A stretch of 60,000 nucleotides of DNA from Hydractinia symbiolongicarpus (Eukaryota > Cnidaria > Hydrozoa > Anthoathecata > Hydractiniidae): the NCBI RefSeq assembly GCF_029227915.1, contig NC_079887.1, forward strand, positions 24,179,650 through 24,239,649. Reading direction: 5' to 3'. The translations under genes and the position numbers were made by a program. Below, piece by piece: positions 35,190 through 47,027 of this stretch. The notes beneath the pieces were generated by a model, which worked only from the letters and a program-made list of their open reading frames with translations, was not told where the DNA came from and made no database searches. Position 1 is the first letter of the stretch. Every line of letters starts with the position of its first letter.

Positions 35190-36650
35190 TTTATATTTAA
35201 TTTAAGGACTTTGAGATTGTGATCGATACCCAAATGAAAGTTCAAAGATTGCATTTGAGGTCTCACAGCAAATAATGCAAAAGAAGTTAACTAGCTTGTA
35301 TTTATTTTATCAACCGCCTTGATTTCATTAGACTTTTTTTTTTCTTAAAGAGGTTTTTAGATTTTGTTGTGTGCTATGGACTGTTTGCAGGAGTTCCTCG
35401 ATTTTTCCAAGTTTTGTTTACATTTATCGATCATGTCAAAATAGAGCTGAAACACGTAACTAAACAAGACAAACCTTTTTCACAAAGACATGGAAACAGG
35501 GAGGAGGAGGGGGGGGGGGCACGCTAAAATTTTTACTTCATTTGGCTTGCCTTTAAGGGAGGAATAGCACTAAAATATTTAATAAAAAAACAACGAAGAT
35601 AAGATCAAAAATCTACTCAGTTTGTTGCCATTTTTGCAGCCAAATCAACACTTTTTGGGACGTTCGCACGGCACAAATTCTGAAGAACAGGTGCGGCTTC
35701 AAACATACTGTTGCAGGTTCTCGTATCTTAAAGGTCCTGCCTGTAATTTAAGAAAGGCGAAATATTTTTGAAATGGCTGGAAACTGACGCGTAATTTGTT
35801 ATACAAAAATCAAATGTTTTCGCTGAACAACTTAAAAGTTAAATCTCTAATAAAAAATCAGAATTACTTAAATCACATGCATATTTTTTTTCTACAAGAG
35901 GGAGAAGAAGTGGAAAGCTAGAATTTTTAAATATCTTTTCAGCATCAAGGTGAACTGCAAACCTAAAAAAATGCATTTAAATTTTTTTTGAGGCGGCTGG
36001 AGAGGTGTGAATGTGCTGATTTGACTTCCCAGTCACCCTCAGGTCGGTATATCCAACGAAGAGTTCAGTTTTCAGAACACACCTTTAAGTTAGCTTTGTA
36101 GCTTGTTGTGGATTAATTTCATTTCCTATTTATGTGTATCTAATCTTATGTTAAAGAGCCCCGAACACGCCATCTATGGATTACAAAACGTTTAAAATAG
36201 TGACAACAATGATGACAATGATAACAATGATGGCTATGATGGCGATGATGACGATGATTACGACAATGCCGATGATAAAATATTGCGTCTTCAATACTAT
36301 TCAAATTAACGTTTACTGTTCTTTATATAAATTATGTTTTGCAGTGAGATTTCCTCAAGGTGCACGTCATCGTCTATGTTATTTGTGCAATGAAGCATTT
36401 TATTATGTTTTATTTGTGTTCTTACAAAAAAATGGGGTAATATATGGCTAGATGTATAGATGACGATGATTATACTTGGGACTGGAAAAAATAGACGACT
36501 TTAAAGTTTTACTATTTTCAAGACGGACACGTATACTTAAAAAAAAAAGAAAGAAAAACTATTCGGAATAGTTGTTTTTAGAAAATGATACTGCCTCCTG
36601 TTTCTCAAGGGAACACTTTTCCACTAGATTTTATAAATGTTGAACTCTAT
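35190..36650. other. Spacer with an Asp-codon-like TGA/GAT microsatellite
   Basis: A degenerate GAT/AAT/GAC triplet repeat occupies about 36209-36288. One frame through it is Asp/Asn-rich but meets stops on both sides, so it is not treated as a gene. A poly-G run sits at about 35508-35519. Confidence 0.5.
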
Positions 36651-36689
36651 TAGCATCAGGAGAAGAACTATTAGTAACTATTTTAATAT

Positions 36690-37010
36690 TTTACACAAGA
36701 TTATTACTTCGAGGATGGAAAAAATATAGTTCAAAAATCACCTTTTTTTTACCTTCCCAAGTGAATCAAGGAGAAAGAGACTCTTGTGTAACTTGATTAA
36801 ACGTCAAGACGGCAGGGACGGGTTCAGGGTCACTAAGAATACTCAATTGTGTGAGGAATACTTTAAAAAATCATATGATGTAGACCTCCAGAAGGTGCAA
36901 AGAAGCATTTACTACCAGACGATAGTTCAGCAAAATATCGAAAGGCACCGAATCAAAAATTACAGATGCATTTTCGATTGCTGAAAGCGAGCCCTCTGAA
37001 ATCGATATTA
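36690..37010 (+). pseudogene. THAP-domain remnant, copy 1
   Basis: A frame from about 36751 reads TFPSESRRKRLLCNLIKR, then GFRVTKNTQLCEEYF. This matches the middle and end of a C2CH THAP zinc finger: FP..., Arg/Lys-rich helix, VTKNT, C-x2-(H)F. The zinc-ligand histidine is Tyr. The upstream piece (QDYYFEDGK, about 36693-36720) is one frame away across an eight-T run. Copy 1 also lacks the first Cys pair. THAP domains bind DNA in transcription factors and P-element-type transposases. This one is broken. Confidence 0.5.
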
Positions 37011-37334
37011 TTAAAGGTACATTTTTACAAATGACAGATAAAAATACTTTTTTAAAGCAATGTTATTAACAAACTCAAAGATACAATCAAATAATTAGTG
37101 GACAATCTTATAAAAAAAAACCTTGAAGAGGAAAATAACGAATAAAAATGTTACATAAAAGATTTTTAAATGCAAATTAACAACTTCTCTGTAAATAGTG
37201 CGTTCGTGGCACACGTCCAATACTACATTCGACAATAGTCAGACAAAGAACTATTAGTAACTACTTTAATAAATTAGCTTATAATAAAAATATGTATGTG
37301 ATACTTCTATTCTTTAATAACACTTGGAAGTGGT

Positions 37335-37420
37335 TGTGCAGCATATGGTTGTTCTAGACAAGATTATTACTTCGAGAATGGAAAAGAAAAAGTTTAAAAA
37401 TCACTTTTTTTTACCTTACC
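37335..37420 (+). pseudogene. THAP-domain remnant, copy 2 (N-terminal part)
   Basis: CAAYGCSRQDYYFENGKEKV begins at 37335 and gives the C-x4-C that starts a THAP finger, then a stop and KSLFFTLP. The flanking DNA (AGAACTATTAGTAACTA, ACAAGATTATTACTTCGAG) repeats that of copy 1 about 600 bases earlier, so a segment was duplicated and both copies then decayed. Confidence 0.45.
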
Positions 37421-37424
37421 GTTT

Positions 37425-39814
37425 TTTAAAGTGTAAATAAATAATTAGCTAATTACCCGACTCCGACTCAAATCTATTTCAAAGTATGTGTTCCTTTCAG
37501 TGTTTCTCCTCTACGCACCACCCTTTCAAATGTTCAGCGTTATAGGTAGCTAGATTTTCCATATCAATGTGAACTGCACCATCTTTGATGTCCTTTTGAA
37601 AAATGTATTACACCCGACGCAATATAATGCTGTGTGCGCTTTACTAGATTTACAACTTACAGTATACCTGTATTAAAGCGCTCCACCCGAACGTATGACT
37701 GGGTCTTGCGGCTAGTCTGCTTTATTAATAGTCGTATTTTGTCTGTTTTGTCTCGAAAAAATATTCGTGCTACAAAAACACGAAATACGCGATATATAAA
37801 AGACTGGCAAACCCGTGGATTTTTCCAAGGGTCACCGACTTGTCTATATTATAATACTCTCAATCTGTCTGTAATCCAATTTAAAAAGCGGAGAATCACA
37901 ATCCAAGTAAATTTCATTACTTTGTCCCAACAGGCGGCAAGGATGCACGAAATAATTCGAAAAAATATGTACGGAAGGCGATCTAACGTGGAATTTTCCA
38001 CGAGTTAGCGACTAGTTGCTACAAAAATGTCGTATTTTGTGGCCTAACCTAGTTTTAGATCCTAGAACGGAAACCTTGACACAAGCATTTCAGCATAGTC
38101 AATAAAATCATTCTCCTCTAAAACAGAATGAAATCTGCGCTAAAAATCACATTACCTCAACGTCAAATTAAATTGGCACGAGAATTTGTACGAACAAGGT
38201 GGCTACTAGCTACATAACTTTGAAAAAAATACACTTGCGGGCACTCAACTATTAAGAAATAATTCGAATATAGACACAGAAAAAGCCGTTTAACCATCGC
38301 AATAATGCTGTTTGTGTGTGTACCATACGATAAAATCACACGAAGACAGATGCAACTTGGTATTAATATGAAGAATAGTCTTTAGGTTGTGGGAAGTCCA
38401 CCTACATATCAGAAGAATAAGATTTAAGTCCGTCGTAATTTTGTTTTGATGTTGCGAAAAGACAAAACACGGGTACTTTTATATAGAGAAGACTAGCTCT
38501 ACGACTCGTAGAAAAAAACATTTATGGGCACTCGATTGTACAAAACCGATTTGAAAAAGATCAAAAAGCATTCACAAAATACGTTTCAAAGTTTGCAAAT
38601 ACAAAGAAAATATTTTATATTTAAAATGGATTTGTTAATTTCAATAAAAAAGGCGGGAATAGAATAGACAAGTTTTGTTTCACGAAGTAAGAGACATATT
38701 CAATTATCTCTGGCTTTGTGTAAGTAAAAAACAGGCCTTCTTAGGAATAATAAAATTTAAGTACAACTGTAACTTTTACTATCGATTTCCATTTCTTTTT
38801 CAATAGCATACGAAACAATAAATAAAAATAGTAGTATATCAATGTGGCATGTACTGTGGCAAGGAAAAAGATTAACAGATGTACTTTTCTTATTACAGAC
38901 AGACTGATACACGCAGCGCATTTTAAATTAAAAAGGGTATACAATAAACTAAATATGATCGTTTTTTAAATAAAAGGCAAACAATATGATTTTTATGTGT
39001 ATAGTTCAAACAACAAATTTGTCAACTGGAGATAATCAACAAATTCTTCTAATAATGCTAAAAATAAGACAGTCAGTGTTTCATCAACATATTCTAGGAG
39101 GTTACATTATCTTGATTACTCTATTTTTCTATGTGCACAATTTAAAATCGTTGTTTCCAATACTTTTTTGCCCTTCTTCATGCTTTTGAATTTTTGTGTC
39201 CAGAAAAAGACTCAGGAAATAATTCAATTATTGCAGAACAATCTCACGAAGTTGCTTTTATCATATTTTTCACACATCGCTCTGTAATTTGTTAAGCATT
39301 TTCAGCAAAATTTACCAAAATAACTCACCTCTTACCGCTTGCAAGAAATACAATAGAAACAGCTGTATTATTTGTTCCGTTACTTAAACCTGAACAAATT
39401 CGATTTTCATTCAAATGGTGCCAAATTTCATCATTGCAAATCTCCTCGTCGTTATTGTAACCTATTCTATCGCATTTATTAATGCCAAACCCATCGCAAT
39501 TTGGAATCAATTAATTGCGCATTTTTTCCAAGATTAAGCCATCCGAATATATAGACATTTAAGCAACATTGGGTCTTAGCCAAAAAAGATGTAGTAATAA
39601 GGAATAGAAATGTGGACTGTTATTTATTTTTACGTGTAGTGTAAACCGGATATTAAATGGGAGTTGCAATTGTCATTTGTTTTCCCCGTAAAGTCGAGGA
39701 ATAGCAAAGCGCGCAATGAAAGGATTTCAAATGGTGGTAGGTTTGGGATTAAAAACGGGTTACAAATGACGTTGGGATTACTAAGCGTGACAAAATCGGA
39801 TTACAGGATTACTA
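37425..39814. other. Spacer; no supported gene
   Basis: Contains the ACCCGTGGATTTTTCCAAGG motif at 37811-37830 and a related hairpin (CTAAC-GTGGAATTTTCCAC-GAGTTAG) at about 37983-38009. The short frames here lack credible exon borders or domains. Confidence 0.45.
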
Positions 39815-39955
39815 ACCCTATAATAACTGTTTATGAGGGCAATACCGGAGAACATTGACCGACGTTAAAATATTGCTCGAGCTTGTGAGGGCAATACGTG
39901 ACAGAGGTCAATATTCGAAGGTATTGCCCGAAATAAACAGTTATTATATGGATTA
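39815..39955. repeat. Long inverted repeat, MITE-like
   Basis: The left arm has TAATAACTGTTTAT, GGGCAATACC and ATTGACC in order from about 39821 to 39860. The right arm has the reverse complements from about 39906 to 39946. The arms are about 40 bases around a 45-base centre that itself contains another GGGCAATAC. Confidence 0.7.
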
Positions 39956-40230
39956 TTATCCGGGTACTGCATTTTACAACAAAAAATATAGCATTATAAA
40001 AACAGGATGTAGAAACCATGTCTTTATAGACACTATTCCCATGGAACGGACATTCGAACTAAAAATATATTTTTTGAATCGAATATCGTGTAAACATTAC
40101 AGGTTTTTATCGTAGCTACAAAAAAATAAAGTAAGTTCCACTTCTCTTTCGCGTTTTGTTTACTTTTTTCTGTGTTTATTTACATTTAATGGTACCATAT
40201 TTAAACTATAAACACGGTTGCTATGGTAGC

Positions 40231-40262
40231 GGGCAATACCGTGGAATATTGCCCGCTATGAC
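40231..40262. repeat. Short palindrome related to the 39815 inverted repeat
   Basis: AGCGGGCAATA and TATTGCCCGCT pair around CCGTGGAA and share the GGGCAATACC word with the element 300 bases upstream. Confidence 0.65.
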
Positions 40263-43200
40263 GTAAGTTTTAACCAATCACATTGCACGATTTTCGAAAA
40301 TATTGATGCCATCCTTTTACCCGGGTAATAAAAAGTGATACACTGCATACCTTTACCCACCATTTTGTAACTTTTTATTGTTCTCACACACCTGAGGCCG
40401 CTGCTGTGTTTACATTGTTAGTTGTTTGATGTTATTCATTGACTTAAAAGTTTTTATTTCACAATATTTGTTGTTGTTGTTGTCCTTCGGCACATACGCT
40501 TAATGACGTCATATTTTTTCTGAGAAATTCCACAAGTAAAGTCTGCGGGTTAGTCGTCTCATCAACCGACAAAAAAAGTAGGATTGAATTCTTTATTTAT
40601 AAAAACGAATAGTAACGTATTCTTTGTATGTATACATTGGGGTGTATGTTTAATAGGATACAAGTGTAAGTACGCCGTACCTATTGCATTGGAAATGCCG
40701 CTTTGTGATCTGAAGAATAATACATTCTATCCATACAGTTTTAAGATGAATCTCGCAGCTTTTATGATAGATCTTCCAAGTTGATGTAAGTTTAATAGCA
40801 AATTGTGAGTTTAGTTAGTTTTTAGTATTTTTGCTGTTTATTGGCCATGCTTTTTTATCTTAAGGAAGAAGTTTTGGCGAGGAAAACATTTGACGGTTTG
40901 GAAAGAATCTACAAAAACAAACTTCCGCCAAATTTAAGTTTTCCAACATCCGCCAAATTAAATTCACGTAAAAATAGCTTAAAAAATCTAATTAGTAAAA
41001 AAAAGGAATTTTAGGTAAAAGTTTTTAATTTCAGACAGAATGATTCTCTTTTTATCAAAGTTTAGGGCTTTTATTGTAAAAACATACACCTGTTGCTCGA
41101 TTTGAAAAGAAAGAATGCTTGTTTTTTTTTAAGGAAAATGTTTACACCAACCGCCAAATCAAATTCCTGGTAAAATCGAATTAAATAATATGAAACAACC
41201 CAGGCTAAAGTAAACTAATTAAACAAACAAACATATAAAAAAAAGACAAACAAACAAAGAAATAGGGTTATAAAAACTACAAAAATTTCTGAGACATAGT
41301 TTGTTCTAAAAGTTAAGTAATATTCACCCGAGAAATGTGATAAAAGCTGAATTTCGATTCTGTCGCGTAACAAAGTAAACCAATATGTGTGCTATTTTTC
41401 GAGTCTTCAATAGAAAAAAAATTAAAGAGATACCTGCATTCAAAATGATATTTTTGTATGTTAAAAAGAATAAATAGTTGTTTATAAAGTCTCTTAACTT
41501 TTAAAAATCTTTTTTCGTTCTTGAGATATTTAGCTTTAAAGATTTCCGTCTGACCTTTTTGCATCAATTTTGGAAACTTACATAGTTTCAAAACTTTTTA
41601 GCAGAGTGGGCTTATGCTCTTAATGATACCTTGACATATGTAAAGTTTTGAAGCTTGAAAGGGATCTCATCTTTCATTAAAGGTAACGTCAGCATTTTTT
41701 TAGAAAGTACTTAATATGACACCATAAATTCTCAGATTTTTTATATTTAAATCTTGAGTAACTTGAGAACGAGAAAAGATTTTTAAAAAATTCCGAATGG
41801 ACTTGATAAACAACTCTTTACCCTCCACAACATAAAAAATATCATTTTTAATGCAGGAATCCCTTCAAGCAATTTACTAAAATTTTGTGTTGCTTTTAAA
41901 AAAACCCTGTATAAGTGAAATTTTCTAAGGTAGAGACACAACTAGTCTATAATAATATGTCAGTATTTGTGTGTGTGTATCTTTGTAACTTGATCAAATG
42001 CGATATGTTTAAATTGATTTTCTAGCAGTGACGGTGAAATAACCCTTATAAATCTCTGTATGTATACTTCTCCACAGAGAAAGATCATTTCTTAACTTTC
42101 TTGACTTTTAATATTAAAGATTAACAAGAGCATATTTTCAAGAAAGATCAGCTAATTATAAACCTATGTCTGTCTGGCTGCAAAAAGCAAAGTGGATGTG
42201 CTTTTTTTCCTCACGAATATCTTAAACAACATATCATATTTGTTAAATAATTGTTCTCTTACTGTATTTGTATGTCTTAACAAAAACCTTTGTTTACATT
42301 ATTTTATTTGCTTACAACGAAGCACATGACGAAATAAAGATACTTCATTGGCTGCGAATTAATGCGTCATGCTTTTGTTGGTAAAATATTATTGCCATAA
42401 AACGACTACGTTCATTACCCACTTGTGATAATGAGAGCATGACATAAAAGTTTTTTTTCATTATGCACAATAATTTTTTTTATTTTAGTTTATTTTTTGC
42501 CAATGCTAATACTCTTTTCGAATTGAATTGAGTACCCAGCTTAACAATGCTGTTCATGAAATATACAGCACCGTGGTTAAGCTGCGTTTGATATTTAAAT
42601 AGTTTGCCAAACTTATTATCATTTCAGTGTAGCTATATAAGTTGTTTGTGGGACGTGATGCCAGTCTTATACAAGTTTCGTAAAAAAACTCATTTCATCT
42701 TTAAATTCAGTTTCAATGAGATTTTAGTATATTTCTCAAAAATATTGTTTTCTCTGAACTACTTATTTACGTAAGTTGTTGTTTTGCCATCCAAGGTTTT
42801 CGCCTTTGATTTATATTTGGGATTTCTGATGAAGTATTTTTTTTTATTTAATGGACAGCTTGCATGATTGACAAAGCGTGTTTATATTTTGGCATTTTTT
42901 TGACACGCTAAGGGTCATTCCCTTGCAAAATCATCCTGTCAATTTATTTTAATCAAGTCAATATTTAACGCGCAACGCTTCCATACGTAAAACGATTTCA
43001 GAGGACAGCACTTAACGGAGCCAGGTATAGTCGAGAAAAGAAAACAAACAGTAAAAACAAATACATTATGCATATTTCCCAGTCGTTAACAAATATTTCA
43101 AACAAGTGCGTCTCCTAAGTGTTCCACTTGTTTTCATTTGCGACCTCAAGCCTTTAATTCATTCAATTCACGTGCAATAAATAGGGCTGCGTTTACCAAA

Positions 43201-43320
43201 AAAATTTATTCGATGCGAAAGCAAGCAGAAGGACCCACCAAAGAAATAAGGAGAACTTATTAACAGAGCGAAAAAAAGAAAAAAATTGTTACAGACATAT
43301 CACAACAGATTGACTACAAG
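40263..43320. other. Spacer upstream of the cystine-knot gene
   Basis: AT-rich with no supported exon. AAAC-type low complexity is at about 41220-41260. The promoter of the gene at 43321 should lie at the right end, but only a weak AATAAATAG-like string near 43178 is visible. Confidence 0.45.
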
Positions 43321-44070
43321 ATGCTTTTCAGGTTAGTGACTTTAAATAATTATCATGGTAATTTTATTACCTTTACTACATTTATAACTGCGAAAATTCA
43401 GTATTTTTTATTTATAAAACGTGGCATAATTCCAAGTAGAGAGCGTCTAGAGAATAATGTCGCAATTTTAGATCAAAGGTTGTCTCCTGTGTATCATAAC
43501 AACATCAGATATTGCAAGAGTAAAAAACTTTTTGATCGAAAAGATTAAAATTTATAGTAAATTGATAGATCAAAAATATTCGTATTCGTTTTTCACCCGA
43601 TTAATGATTTCTTTAATTTTTTGTTTAGGAATAAGTTACAATTCATTCTGTTCGTGCTTTTCCTAAAGATTTTCACCAAGACTGGTTTGAGTGCTCCAAC
43701 ACGGAACAACTCGCACCCTTTCAAAGCACAACCTGTAAATTTTTATCAAAAAGCAAAAGAAGTATTTCTCACAAATGGTATGATTTGGACTGGCAACAGA
43801 TGTTCAATGCATTTGAGAGTGATGGAGATCAAAATTGCTGGATGTCGACCAAAGGAACTACGAAGTACAACTTGTGAAGGCAGTTGCTTTTCTGTATATC
43901 GTATGCCGTCGAGAAAGGAGTCAAAATTAATGGAGTGCCGGTCGTGCTTACCGTCAAAAGTTGTATACACTAACGTCACGTTGACGTGTGGCAAAAACCG
44001 TCATCAACGAAGTTTATCACATCCTGTCATACTCGGCTGCCGGTGTAAAATTATCAACTGCGGATATTAG
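43321..44070 (+). CDS. Secreted cystine-knot (CTCK) signalling protein, DAN/gremlin- or bursicon-like
   Basis: Exon 1 is only 11 coding bases (ATGCTTTTCAG, 43321-43331) and joins exon 2 (43629-44070) through phase 2 to give 150 residues. Residues 1-25 are a signal peptide. The mature part has ten cysteines (62, 76, 86, 90, 107, 110, 124, 141, 143, 148). C86-x-G-x-C90 and C141-x-C143 form the ring of a C-terminal-type cystine knot, with GCRPKE (75-80) and an NVT glycosylation site (119-121). The spacing around C107-x2-C110 and VTLTC fits DAN-family BMP antagonists best, with bursicon and glycoprotein-hormone subunits as alternatives. It is probably a secreted ligand or ligand antagonist acting outside the cell. 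Length is typical of a single-domain CTCK protein. Confidence 0.85.
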
Positions 44071-44350
44071 AGACTGTGAAATGCAATGTAAGGTTGCGGC
44101 TTTTTGAAATCACAAAAAATGACAACATCTTTTCTTTTTTAAAAACTATTTGATTCTACATGTTACCTAAAAGAACTCACAATATTAAAATAACTAGCTA
44201 TGTCTCAACGTTTCCTGAAACGATATAAAAAGAATCTTTGCCGCAAGGAGGCTGTATCCTGTTTTCTCAAGAGTCACTGCAAATATATTTTATTGTTATG
44301 CTAAAATCTCTTCAACATATTTTATTTCGTAAAACATCGATTACGGTGTA

Positions 44351-44356
44351 AATAAA
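44351..44356 (+). promoter_or_regulatory. Polyadenylation signal of the cystine-knot gene
   Basis: AATAAA about 280 bases after the stop codon. Confidence 0.45.
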
Positions 44357-47027
44357 ATGCTTTGTTACATACGCTTTACGTTAGCTACTGTAGCAAAAAA
44401 CATGGTATCCTAGACACGAAGACTCCCATCAAACAAAATCCAGCAATAGATTTTTCTGCAGTTATTTTTTACTTCATGATTTGTGACGTATAAAATATCA
44501 AAAAAAAATTTCAAAAATATGAGGTATTAGTAATTGTATATTTTATCTAAAATATTGTTAGTGTAATATATTTAAACTGTATGAATTTCTGGCATTTTAT
44601 AATCTTCCTTTCCTGACTAGTAAACATGTTTTAGGAGCGAACCTTATGAAGAAGTACCACATTGAAAATAAGTCCGTTAGAAAAACAGGCGTGTTTTTAG
44701 AAATAAGTTCAATATGAAGGTTGCGTTACATTTACCCTTCACAGTCAGAGTAATAACATCACTTTTCAGTTTCGATTTCATGTCAAACAATCCTGACAGT
44801 TATATTACGTTAAACAAAGCGTGTACTGTATTTGTTACTCCGTGCTGGCGCGTCTGGTTTTCTTGCTCTAACGGATATTATCTGAAACAACACAGCTGAC
44901 TGTGCGGCGACATATGATATCACTTTACATCTGTCTATTTTCGGGAAATGTTTCATCTTGAAAGTTAAAAAATCAATGTGGAGAAACCGTCGTGCCCTAT
45001 TGTGATAAAAATATTGGTTATTGTATTCCTCGTCTCGGAGAAACCGGATCCTAATATAGAGAATGATGTCACGCCAAAATAAATTTAAAAAAATAATTTT
45101 TACCCGCTTTTTTGTAAAAAACGGCCCTTTATGGCGGTAGACAGAATATCGCTGAGCCGGTGTTTCTTAAGGCTGGCGATATAAGGGCCGATAAGGTACA
45201 GGGCCGAACGAGATATTTTTTTTTAGAGCGGGATACTTGTCTTTCTGGATTAGATGAAAATCAGGAATAAAATTTTAATTTTAGAATTCGTGAAAGTTGT
45301 TCTAGCCATTACAGAATCTGCGCAGTTTTTTCTCGCCATTTTTTTTTTTAATGTTAGAATCCACGAAAAATTTCTTCAATTAAAGTAGCAACGTCGTTCA
45401 AAATGGCATTCGAAATACATGTTTTTATTTGTAAGAAAGTCGTATTATTGCTACCTGGAAAGTCTCTCATTTTAATATATACCAAAACAATGAGCACCTT
45501 CTGTTAAAAACCTTTCTTTTAACTCATTGGTGATGTTCGTAAGACAGATAGCAACATGTAAAAATGCTTGTTCTAAAATTGTAATTTCCTTTTTTTTATC
45601 TTTTTTTATTAGCCTTTTTAAATTAACTGTTGGCTTTCACAACCACTCGCCCCTACCACCAAAACAATCTGTTCCAAAAGAAATTTCCGCTTCGATTTCT
45701 TTTCTTGGCAAAACTCCATTTTATTTTAACTGAATTGATACGTTTGTACGATTCGGCGTTTGTATGTCGAAAGAAAAACTGCAGTTGTGAGAACAGAATC
45801 TTTGCCTGCTTTCTATAATGTATTACTGACAAAGGTTAGTGACGAGATAAATTGCTGTAAAGTTCGGGGTAGCTTTTAATGGCATTTGTCTTTAGATTTG
45901 TTAGATTTTTCTTCAAATCTTTTACGGTTGTTTTGGTCACTGAGTCCTTAAATAAATATGTCGAAATTGATAACTAGAAAATTAAATTTCCCCTGCAAGA
46001 TTTTATCGGTTCATGCTGCGTGTGAAATTAAAAAGCAACAGTCAGGCAAATCGACGTTTGACGTAGGAAAAAACAGGGAATGACCCCAGGCTGTAATAAA
46101 CTGGAGTTCGGGTCCCCCCCCCAACGGGTCCCCCCCCAATATACTTGACCCCTGCCCTCGTGGATTTGGGGGTGTTTGGCTATCAGAGATCTTAGTTACA
46201 CTAAAAAACAACTTCAAAAGAAGCGAGCCGATCGCGTCGGGATCCCGAAAAGACGCAAGTTTTTTTTATGTAAACAAATTCTGCCAAGACAACCCGCCTG
46301 GGCGAGATGGGTTTTGTGTTCGTGTAATAATTTCTTATGGTTAGGAAATTTTTTTTTGTCCCGCAAGAAAGATTACTTTTATGAAAAGATGAGAATCTAT
46401 CGCTTACAAAGAACTCGAGTCTGCGCACAGCGCGAAAAATAGAAATTTATTTCCACTTTCAAGGAATTCTGTATTTTTCAGTTGTTAAATCTGTTTAAAA
46501 TAATCTGATAGCCTTACCATGAGGTCAAGTTTTATTCCGAAAACAAATTCACACCTTTACGGGGAAGAAAAATCTCAACACCAGACCCAGAATTCCTAAA
46601 TCAACTCAAGATCCCTAAACTAACTTGATGACGTGAATCATCAGAATTTAGTTACTCAGCTATTAAACAACACCAACAAAAAAAAAACCATCACTTTGAA
46701 ATATATTCAATTAACCTGACTTAAATTTGAATAACATTGGTAATAGACGCGTCCATCATCCATAACAATGAAATTATCATTTGCAAATAATAAGATGCAA
46801 GATCAATCTGATCACTGATTGGTTGAAAGAACAAAGAGAATCTAATCAAGCATGTTCTCGTAATTCGTCTTTTTACATACGCCTTTTTTCAGTCAACCGT
46901 TGAGAAAAACAAAAAAAAAATAACACGTGATAATATATTCCGCGGTTAAAAGAAATTACATAAAGATACAAAAAAAAATGAAAAAAATGAAAAAATACAA
47001 AAATATGAAGAAAATTTCCAGCAAGAA
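44357..47027. other. Spacer between convergent genes
   Basis: No supported gene. Two C-runs flank AACGGG at about 46114-46138. The short frames in this block lack start or splice support. Confidence 0.45.

Noticed and set aside
36176-36451. Asp/Asn- or Met/Thr-rich frames
   Set aside because: Produced by a degenerate GAT/TGA microsatellite with stops on both sides.
39325-39510. Minus-strand 61-codon frame with three cysteines and a GTGAGT donor
   Set aside because: No acceptable acceptor or start upstream and no partner exon in a matching phase was found; possible but unsupported.
40584-40784. Plus-strand 66-codon frame with CKYAVPIALEMPLCDL
   Set aside because: No recognised domain and no splice or start support.
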